Shown here piece by piece: positions 8,976 to 16,307 of a stretch of DNA of 16,998 nucleotides. How positions within the stretch are numbered: the first letter of the stretch is position 1; each line of letters starts with the position of its first letter. Made by a program: the position numbers and the translations under genes. Where the stretch lies: positions 1-16,998 of the forward strand of contig JASAOO010003005.1 in NCBI GenBank assembly GCA_030849075.1, in the 5' to 3' direction. This DNA is from Zelonia costaricensis (Eukaryota; Euglenozoa; Kinetoplastea; Trypanosomatida; Trypanosomatidae). The notes under the pieces are model-generated. The model had not been told where the DNA came from, ran no database searches, and was given only the letters and a program-made list of their open reading frames with translations.

Positions 8976-9663
8976 CGTGTGCGTAGGGTTTGTGAGCGAG
9001 TTGTGGACGCCTGCCCCACCACACACCTCCTGTCGGCTCCCTTTCTCCCTTTCTTCGCTTCGATCCCAGCGTCGTGCGTCTCGTACGCACAGTCGCCTTT
9101 TTTTCTTTGCTTTTTTTGGGGTTTGCAGCTCGCTGAGTAAGCAACAGCACTCGTCGCACACACTTCCGTCAGCACTTTCTTTTTTCTTCTTCTTCACTTC
9201 TCCTTGCTCGAGTGTGGAGTTTGACGTTCCAATTCTGCACTGTGCGCCGCACTCGCACCCACTGCACACACGCAGAGCGCGCGCTTCCTCCCGCCTTTCC
9301 GTCCAGCACTCTCTCCCTCTCCTTGCCTTCCTTTTTTTTCTTCCAGTTTTGCTTCTCTCTTCATTCTTCTTCGCCGCCCTCGAGCGCACGGCGTTGCACA
9401 CAGACGAACGCACCGTTGTGCAGGACAGAGGGCTCCAGGTCGAGGTTTGTAAGAACCTCTCCCTCCTCCTCCTGTGTGATTGCGTGACGTGCTGTGGGTA
9501 TCTCTACGCCAGCGCCACCCCCCGCTGTTTCTCCCTCACTCACACACACTGGCCGACGTGTGCATACTTCGATTTCTACAGGACTCATTTTTTTTCTTCT
9601 CGTTTGCTCGTGCTTCCTCTCGAGCGTCATCGAGGTGTTCCTTCTTCGTGTGTTGCCCGGTTT

Positions 9664-9683
9664 TGTGTGTGTGTGTGTGTGTG
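9664..9683 (+). repeat. (TG)10 microsatellite
   Basis: Perfect TG array within a C/T-rich region. Confidence 0.95.
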
Positions 9684-10029
9684 CCTTCGACAGAGCTTAA
9701 CTGCTTCTTGTCTTCTCTTCCTCTTCGTTCTTCGCCTCCCTCACCCCACCCGTTCCCACCGTTGCGTGCGCGCACCGACGCACGTGCCTCTTCTCCACCT
9801 TTTCTTCTTTCCGGACCCCATTCTGCGCCGCCGCAGTCACCTCTCCCCCTCTCTCCCACTCTGTGTTACTCTCTCACACGCACAGACACGCCGGCATCCA
9901 CACCCCGGCCCTTGTCCCACGCTGCAGTTTCCCTGTGTGTTCCCTCATCCGCCCCTCTTGAGGACTCCGTGGACGCTTCCACCACCGTCGTCGCTCGCCT
10001 CCAGCCTGCCCGCCGTCTCCTTCTTTGCT

Positions 10030-10077
10030 GTTTTTTTTTCTCATCTTCGTTTCCCTCTCTCTTCCTGTGCGTCGCAG
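10030..10077 (+). promoter_or_regulatory. possible distal spliced-leader acceptor for the transporter gene
   Basis: A long C/T tract (10030-10068, including T9) ends in GTCGCAG with AG at 10076-10077. No ATG occurs between this AG and 10346, so use of the site would lengthen the leader by about 200 nt without changing the protein. It competes with the site at 10280-10281. Confidence 0.4.
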
Positions 10078-10242
10078 TGTCAAAGGCTGCAACGCCACAC
10101 GTGTTTGAGCCCCCCCCCTCCCCCCGCCGCCGCCGCCCCTCCCCCGGACCCGATTAGCCTTCTCGCAGTGCCAAGTATCTCGCCACCTGACGTGGCCGCA
10201 CCTCGCGTGACCTCCTCCCTCATTTTTGGAGTACGCTGTTTG

Positions 10243-10281
10243 TGGTTTTTTTTTGTTTGTTTTTTTTCGTGTTCACGGCAG
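10243..10281 (+). promoter_or_regulatory. probable proximal spliced-leader acceptor for the transporter gene
   Basis: A T-rich tract at 10246-10267, broken only by single G residues, is followed by CACGGCAG with AG at 10280-10281, the first AG after the tract. Splicing here gives a leader of about 64 nt whose first ATG is 10346. Further AGs at 10297-10298 and 10308-10309 could serve as minor sites. Confidence 0.6.
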
Positions 10282-10345
10282 CGCCGACTCTGTGGCAGTC
10301 TCTCTGCAGGCTTCCGAGCCTCAGCCTGGCCCAGGCACGCCCCCT

Positions 10346-12298
10346 ATGGAGGCGGAAATGCGCTTCGCAGCCACCACGGCATCGGCGCCGCAAGCGATGG
10401 ACAACCCCACCCCCGACGACGGGGTAGCCGCCTTTTCGCTTCGCACAGACGACGGCACGCGTCCGGACGCGCCGCAGCGTGACAGTGCCGACTCCTACGA
10501 GGAGGCGCATCGCGACGAGCCAAACTTGAACGAACCCCGCAATGGCGACAACAATCCCGACCACACGCCCGCGGCGCCGCCACCAAAGCGCATTTCGTTG
10601 ATGGCGCTGCTGAACCGCGAGAACCGCAAGGTGGCGGTGGTGCCGCTGATCGGCGGATTGCTGCAGGGCTACACCGTGTCACATGTGCCCTTCTACATCC
10701 AGCTCTACTCCGCTGGTACGAACTGCGCGCTGTACACGGCCAAGACCGCGTGTGAGTCCGTGCCGTTTGCGGACTGCGTGTGGCACACGGCGAGCACGAC
10801 GCTGGCGGACGGGACGGCGTCGACGCTGCAGTACTGCGGGTGGCCGACGCTGACGTGCCGCGCGGCGTACCCGAACGACGCGTGGATGGGCGGTGGCGGC
10901 AACACGACGCAGGCGCTTGCGTCGTGCCTGGGCAACACGGACTGCACGTGGTCGTACAGCGCCGCGGAGTGCCAGAACCCGTACGGGTACACGACGTCGG
11001 AGATCGGCATCTTCGCGGGGTCGATGATCGTGGGCAACATGATCGGTGCACTGTTGGGTGGCCCGATCGTGACGAGTATAGGTACACAACTCTCGTTCCT
11101 GGTGAGCGGCATCTTCTGCACTGTGGCGTGCGTGATGGGCCACGCGGACGCCGCGCTGGACGACTTCTGGATGCTGATCTCGAGCCGCTTCATCCTGGGG
11201 CTGTTCGTGGGTCTGCTGACGGTTGCGTGCCCCCTGTACGTGCATGAGAACGCCAATCCGCTGTACAAGGGCAAGATCGGTCTTGTGTTCCAGGTGGCTG
11301 CTGCTCTGGGCAACTTTGTGACAGGCATCCTCGGTGTGTGCGTTGGTGAGACCATTCACTACGGCCGTGAGGTGGACCCGAACATCTCGGCCCGCCTGCA
11401 GGCCGTGACAGCAGGCCAGTCGCTGTTTGCCGTCCTCGTCGTCTACTTGGGCATCTTCAGCGCGGAGACGAAGGTGAAGTTCGACAAGGGTGTCGCCGGC
11501 GCGCTGAACCAGAACGAGCACAGCTACCGGAGCATGTGGCGCCAGCTGCTGCTCGGTGTCGTGCTCACCGCGACGTTCCGCTTCACCGGCTTCAACGCCG
11601 TCATGAACTTCGGCCCGAAGCTGATGGCGAGCTACAACATCTCGCCCTACCTCGGGGACTTCATTATTCTGGCGGCAAACTTGGCGGGTGGACTCCTCTC
11701 CTTCCCCGGCAGTCTCTTCATGTCTCCAAAGCTCCTGTTCCTGATCGGCTCCTGCTTTGTGTCGTGCATGTGCTTGTTCCTGTGCGGCATCCCGGTGTAC
11801 CCCGGTGTGGCGCCGAACCTAACCGTGATGAACATCTGCGCCGTGATTGGCATCTGCATGTTCATCTTTACCTACGAGCTGTTCGTTGGCCCGAGCTTCT
11901 ACATTTTGTGCCAGGAGATCTTCCCGCCGTCGTTCCGCCCGCGCGGCAACTCGTTCGTGCAGGTCTGGCAGTTCTTCTTCAACCTCGTGATCAACGTCTG
12001 CTACGCACTCACGGTGGAGCACCTCTCTGGCGGTCCCTCAGGTGACCAGCACAAGGGCCAGGCGATCGTGTTCATCTTCTTCGGTGGACTGGGCCTGCTG
12101 CTGTTCCTGTACGAGCTCTTCTTTCTGCGCCTGTGGGACGTCAACGCGGAGCTCGAGCGGAAGCGTCTGGAGGCTGCAGCCACAGCGAAGCATGCTGATG
12201 CCGGCGACGATGACGCCAACTCGGACAGCGGGGCCGCCCAGCGCCCGGACCTGAACGCCCCTGACACGCACACGGACGACGGCAAGGCTCGTCTGTAG
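10346..12298 (+). CDS. glucose/hexose transporter, major facilitator family (GT2/GT3-type candidate)
   Basis: Complete 650-residue sugar transporter of the Leishmania GT family, expected to carry glucose and related hexoses across the plasma membrane. Twelve hydrophobic segments are visible, roughly at 96-116, 219-240, 247-266, 274-296, 311-334, 354-372, 399-420, 436-456, 462-482, 493-515, 534-556 and 572-595. The stretch at 281-309, with Gly285, Gly289, Pro296, Tyr298, Glu301 and Lys308, fits the sugar-transport signature at the end of helix 4. GPSFYILCQEIFPPSFRPRG (515-534) is the helix 10 Pro/Glu/Arg motif. A large loop between helices 1 and 2 (117-218) has eight Cys and a sequon at Asn186, typical of this family. 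The first 83 residues and the last 54 are hydrophilic and cytosolic. The start is the first ATG after the splice acceptor; an upstream extension of the frame has no ATG. The next gene is a close paralogue. The GT2/GT3 label is inferred from the shorter N-terminus. Confidence 0.93.
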   Translation: MEAEMRFAATTASAPQAMDNPTPDDGVAAFSLRTDDGTRPDAPQRDSADSYEEAHRDEPNLNEPRNGDNNPDHTPAAPPPKRISLMALLNRENRKVAVVPLIGGLLQGYTVSHVPFYIQLYSAGTNCALYTAKTACESVPFADCVWHTASTTLADGTASTLQYCGWPTLTCRAAYPNDAWMGGGGNTTQALASCLGNTDCTWSYSAAECQNPYGYTTSEIGIFAGSMIVGNMIGALLGGPIVTSIGTQLSFLVSGIFCTVACVMGHADAALDDFWMLISSRFILGLFVGLLTVACPLYVHENANPLYKGKIGLVFQVAAALGNFVTGILGVCVGETIHYGREVDPNISARLQAVTAGQSLFAVLVVYLGIFSAETKVKFDKGVAGALNQNEHSYRSMWRQLLLGVVLTATFRFTGFNAVMNFGPKLMASYNISPYLGDFIILAANLAGGLLSFPGSLFMSPKLLFLIGSCFVSCMCLFLCGIPVYPGVAPNLTVMNICAVIGICMFIFTYELFVGPSFYILCQEIFPPSFRPRGNSFVQVWQFFFNLVINVCYALTVEHLSGGPSGDQHKGQAIVFIFFGGLGLLLFLYELFFLRLWDVNAELERKRLEAAATAKHADAGDDDANSDSGAAQRPDLNAPDTHTDDGKARL

Positions 12299-12391
12299 CC
12301 TGCAGCGCCAAGGCATTTCTCCCTCCCCCCGTTAGCGGTCGGCGTCGTGTGTCTGTTATGGATCTCAAGGTGTGAGTTCGATTATACGCGC

Positions 12392-12424
12392 GTGTGTGTG
12401 TGTGTGTGTGTTTGTGTGTGTGTG
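12392..12424 (+). repeat. (GT)n microsatellite, one interruption
   Basis: GT array broken once by TT at 12411-12412, about 95 bases after the stop codon and therefore probably in the transporter 3' UTR. Confidence 0.95.
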
Positions 12425-12804
12425 AGGCTCACTGATGCGAGGTGGCTCCACGTCGTCAGATCGCGTTTTCGCAGTGGGTTCGAGGAGACCTAACGGCGCA
12501 CCGAGGGGCACGAGCGTGTGCTCTCAGCATGCCGGGTCTCTCGGACTCTGATTTTCTTATTCTCGTTTTCGCGTGCAATTCCGTTTTGATTCTTGTTCCC
12601 TCCGCCGTCGAACCACCTCGCTATCCTCTGCGTGGGGGGGGGTGCAGTGCTGTGGCGGCTCAGAGGCTCAGTGGAGACGCGCTGCCTGTGTGCGGTGCGC
12701 TTCCGCTGCTGCTGCGGCACCGTTTCTGGTAATCGGTCTTGGTGTCCCTGAAAGCTGCTTGACCCTTCCCCCCGCGGGTAGTGCGAGGAGGTGACGTGGC
12801 GGAG

Positions 12805-12821
12805 GTGTGTGTGTGTGTGTG
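12805..12821 (+). repeat. (GT)8 microsatellite
   Basis: Perfect GT array followed by a G-rich run. Confidence 0.95.
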
Positions 12822-13004
12822 GGAGGCGGGGGTGGTGTGGAGGAGGTTCTCTGTTCTGAAGTGTTGGCGTGCTGTTGCGGCGGGCTGAAAGGGGGACCTG
12901 CGCTGCGCGTATCTGCGCCGCGCCGCTGCGTTGCTGTAACTGCGGATCTCGCGAACGGGGACATGCCTGGCTGTGCGTGTGCGTGTGCGGCCGGCGTGCA
13001 TTGC

Positions 13005-13041
13005 GTGGTGTGCAGGTGCACGGTGGTATCCTGCACGCTGC
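13005..13041 (+). other. possible RNA hairpin with G-U pairs
   Basis: GTGCAGG (13010-13016) pairs exactly with CCTGCAC (13030-13036). In RNA the stem can extend outward to 13005/13041 with three G-U pairs, for 12 pairs and a 13-nt loop. Chance occurrence is plausible. Confidence 0.25.
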
Positions 13042-13517
13042 ACCCGCGACGTGCCTGACAGGCCGCACGCTGGTCTTTCCCGCCACGCCTCCCTCCCTGT
13101 GCGTCGCCGGATCGCGTGCTGTCCGCCTCCCCCTAATGTGCGATGCAGCAGCTCGGCGCTTGTGCGTGCCCCCCTCCGCTCTCCAGCAGCTCAGTGCTCC
13201 GCCCCGACCTCCCCGCACCGTCCCCCCCTCACGCACACCCCAGTGCCAGCGCTTTGCTTTGCCTCTCTGAATGGCCTCGCGCGTTTGCCTCCCGCCGTCG
13301 TGCGGCGTTTGGCGTCCGTGTCTCGCTGTCTTCTTCTTTCGCGTTCCCGCCGCCCTTCTCGCCCCCCCCGCCCTCTTCTTCTCCCTCGCGCTCACTCGCG
13401 GGCCCGCGGGCTCTGCGCGCCACCGCCGGCGCGAGAGTTACACGCCGCGAGGCGGCACGGCGCTGGTGCCGCACCCCGAGCAGCACAGGGCTGTGCCCCG
13501 GCGCGGTTCTCATAATT

Positions 13518-13532
13518 TCTTTTTTTCCACAG
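13518..13532 (+). promoter_or_regulatory. possible spliced-leader acceptor in the second spacer
   Basis: A TTTCTTTTTTTCC-type tract runs into ACAG with AG at 13531-13532. The first ATG downstream is 13589, which opens a 290-codon frame to 14461. No coding sequence is otherwise supported there, so this may be a cryptic site. Confidence 0.25.
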
Positions 13533-14480
13533 CACGTTCAGACACACAAACACACAAAAGCAGTGGCTGGCTGTGCGTCGCTGCGCTGATGCGTGGTGGG
13601 CGGAGCGGCCACACCGCGCGCCACCTCGCCGCGGATGCGTGTGAACTAACAGCGGGGGCCTCGTGCGCTGAGGAGTGGCGCTCTGGTCGGTGCGTGCGTG
13701 GGTGCTTCCGCCGCATCTTGGACACCGTTGGATGCGTACCCCCACTGTTCGGTCTATCTCCGTCTCTCACGTTGTGCTCGATGTCGTGTGCCCATGCATG
13801 CGGCGCCGGCCCACCTCGAGTGACACACAACGTGCCGTGCTTGGGTGCCGTGTCGCCCACGCCGTTGCACATTCCATCGCCTTCTCTCTCCCCCGTCTTA
13901 GTCTCCGTGCCCTCACCCCGTGCTTCCCCCCTCTCCCCCGCAGCTTCACAGACTCCGGGGGCTGCCTGCTCCCCCTCGACACGAACTCGTTCGACTCTTG
14001 GCCCGCGCCGTCTGCTCTGCACCTCGTCTCCACCGCTCGAGTGCATCGCGGCGTTGAGTGCTCTAGCGGTAGCGTCGCGGCAGTCTCACCAGCCCTGCTA
14101 CGTCCATCAGCTCCACCACACGTTGCCCTCGCGCCTCTCTCTGCATTCTTGCGGGGCCCGACCTCCTGCGGCGGCCATTCTATCGAGTCGATTGGTTTCA
14201 AAGATCTCCTGGCTCCCGCGTGTGAGTGCTCCTTTACGCGTGCGATACTCTTGTTTTGTTTTTTTCTCGGTTCATGCGTGCCGAGGCGCTCGACCGCACT
14301 CGAGCAGGTTCATATCTTCACGTGCAGCCGCAGGTTTAGGAGTGTTGTACGCCTCTCCCCCCCACACACACACGCAGACGCAATACTGCGCAAATAACAA
14401 GTCTGCTTTACAAAAAAAAGGAAGCAGGCGACGACACAAGCGAGAGAAGCACCAACAATAGAAGAGCCCCTAGCGCACGT

Positions 14481-14506
14481 CTCTGGGATTCAAGCCTCGC
14501 CCAGAG
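14481..14506 (+). other. 7-bp hairpin
   Basis: CTCTGGG (14481-14487) and CCCAGAG (14500-14506) are perfect complements around a 12-nt loop. The loop contains ATTCAAG, superficially like a tRNA T-arm, but no tRNA can be folded around it. Confidence 0.3.
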
Positions 14507-14842
14507 CAGCGCGCGCAGTTTCTCCGGCAAGAGTCAGCATCGTCTCCAATCTGTTCCCAGGCCATTGCGGGGACAGGTGGGGGGGCTCACGCACGTGCAT
14601 CCCGACACTTGCCTGTGCCATTTTTACTTTCTCCGTTTATCCTCGTTTCGAAGCCTGCCACCCCTTGACACGTGCCTAAACTAACGCCCACGGCCGCACG
14701 CGAGTCCTGCGGATAGGTTTGCTAGTGTACTTCTTTCCCGCGCCTTTCTGCGCTTCTTCTGTCGTAAATCCTCTTCCTTTCCCTGAAGTGGAACTCTGCT
14801 TCGTGCTGCGTCGTACTGCTTTCGGCTTTTTGCTCTTCGCCG

Positions 14843-14843
<1 letters not shown>

Positions 14844-14875
<32 letters not shown>
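14844..14875 (+). repeat. (TG)16 microsatellite
   Basis: The longest perfect dinucleotide array in the window. Confidence 0.95.
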
Positions 14876-14877
<2 letters not shown>

Positions 14878-15228
14878 CATCTGTGTTTTCATCTGCGCCG
14901 TCTCCGTGTGGGCGTGCCTATTTGTCTGTGTGCTCGTCTGGTCTCTTTCTTCTCGCTTCACTTGCGCTCACTTGCCTTTTCTTCTCGTTCTTTTCACTGC
15001 GTCCTCCCCGGACGCGCACGCGCGGCGCACTGCCCGCCTCCGCTGCGTGTGTGCTCCACAGCTCCTCACCGCACTTATTTGTCGCTGCTTTCTCTCCCTA
15101 TTTCTGTGCGTTTCCCGTGGCGTTGCCGCCCCGATCAGGCTCCCGTTTCACGATCCTCTGACATCGCAATCGCTTCTCCCCTCATCGTGTAGTGCGAGCA
15201 CACAAAAGTTGTCGAGCACGTCGTGTGA

Positions 15229-15262
15229 CAGTGTGCCTGCATCCGATTTTGCCCGCACACTG
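15229..15262 (+). other. hairpin with 8-bp lower stem
   Basis: CAGTGTGC (15229-15236) pairs perfectly with GCACACTG (15255-15262). Above a 2x2 mismatch, GCA (15239-15241) pairs with TGC (15250-15252), closing an 8-nt loop. It lies about 1 kb upstream of the second transporter. Confidence 0.35.
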
Positions 15263-15364
15263 CGGTGACACCGGCGTCCTCTTCGACTGCGTGGTGCGAG
15301 CCATATCGAGTCGCTTGCCGCGTCCGCCACCACCTCCTCCCCCCGGGGCGTCTCTATCCCGCTT

Positions 15365-15376
15365 CCCCCCCCCCCC
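15365..15376 (+). repeat. C12 homopolymer
   Basis: Uninterrupted C run. The fifth long poly-C tract of the window. Confidence 0.9.
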
Positions 15377-16032
15377 GCAACGCGCCTCGTGCATCGGCGC
15401 CGCTGCTTTGTTTCGGGTCGCGACTCTGCCGGGCACACGCCCGCTTGCTGTTCGCTTCTCCTGCCCTCCTTCCTCTTCTTGTTTTTCGCTCCCCCACCTG
15501 GGCAGCATCACAAGGTCATTGACTTTACGCCGTGGAAGGCGCCGCCGCGTTAGCGCGCCGGCCCTCTTTGCTTTTGCCTCGGCATTCAGTCTCTTCTCCG
15601 CCGGCGCGCCTCGCCCCCCTTTCTATCCCTCGCGCCAGCGCGCCGCACGTCGCCTGACGTGGCGCCTCCCCCCGCCACTCTCCTCCTGTGCCGCAGGCGC
15701 ACCGCCCCGCCGTGGCTGTTAGTGTGCGCGCCGCCCTCTTTCTCGCTGAGGCACCCCAACTCACGCACGCGCAGTGCCAGGTCCGACGCCCCGCGCTCTT
15801 TCTCTCGCCCACGGTACCTCACACGGCGCCCAGGCCAGAGACGCCTTGCCAGGACCGCTGCCGTGCCGTTGACGCCGACGCTGCGCTCTCGCCGTGGAGA
15901 CCGGAGGCCCACCCACCCTTTCTCCCCTTCCCTCCGCGCGCCGCAGACGACGGCAGGTGGAGCGGGCGTGGCGTGTCTCGCCGCGCTGTTCGGCTTTGCT
16001 TTGATCTGTTGTGTGCCCGACCCCCTCCTGGC

Positions 16033-16307
16033 AGTGCGGCACTCCCCCTTCACCGCCTCTCCCTTCGGTACCTACCCGTCACCACCGCCCTCCTTGCGGC
16101 CGCTGCTTGCGCCTGCCGAACGCCGGCCTTAGCCGCTGCGCGAGTCCGTGCCGAGCGGCGCTGCCCGTTTCTTCTCCTTTCCCCTTCCGTTGCTTCGCCG
16201 GCGGCCGCGCGCGCCCACCACCGCGCTGCTGCTGCGCTACCTGTGGCGCCCTCCTCCCCGCGCTCCCCGCCCCCCATCCCCTGCGCTGCGGGATTGTCCA
16301 CGGCGCC
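16033..16307 (+). promoter_or_regulatory. 5' leader and probable splice acceptor of the second transporter
   Basis: A moderately pyrimidine-rich run ends in CCTCCTGGCAG with AG at 16033-16034; other upstream AGs are at 16131-16132 and 16154-16155. No ATG occurs between 16034 and 16308, so any of these sites presents the ATG at 16308 first. The strongest nearby tract (16164-16196) lacks an AG until 16311-16312, which lies inside the gene. Confidence 0.4.

Larger units (their letters stand above)
5642..10029 (+). other. long pyrimidine-rich spacer upstream of the transporter gene
   Basis: No gene can be supported across about 4.4 kb. From about 6060 on, the + strand is dominated by C and T, with T runs near 6741-6769, 7550-7558 and 9589-9595 and CT repeats near 6540-6562. 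TG or CA arrays occur at 6294, 7528, 7686, 8952 and 9664. Purine islands interrupt the pattern at 6499-6526 and about 7970-8048. Many polypyrimidine-AG combinations are present. Long frames are open in this stretch but consist of Ser/Pro/Phe/Leu/Cys-Val strings produced by the biased DNA. The function of so long a spacer is unknown; part of it may be the 5' leader of the transporter mRNA or the 3' UTR of an upstream transcript. Confidence 0.6.
12299..16032 (+). other. spacer between the two transporter genes
   Basis: About 3.7 kb without a supportable gene. It presumably holds the 3' UTR of the first transporter and the upstream region of the second. TG arrays occur at 12392, 12805 and 14844, a C12 run at 15365-15376, and drawable hairpins at 13005-13041, 14481-14506 and 15229-15262. 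A frame of 396 codons (13271-14461) is open, starting with ATG, but it resembles nothing I know and ends in CA-rich and A-rich DNA. A good polypyrimidine-CAG signal lies inside it at 13518-13532. Confidence 0.6.

Noticed and set aside
10226..10345. Upstream extension of the complete transporter by 40 codons
   Set aside because: It starts with TTG, is encoded partly by the T-rich splice tract, and would be removed by trans-splicing at 10281. The first ATG is 10346.
8938..10482. 514-codon frame running into the transporter gene
   Set aside because: It starts with GTG in a TG array, is out of frame with the transporter, and is low-complexity throughout.
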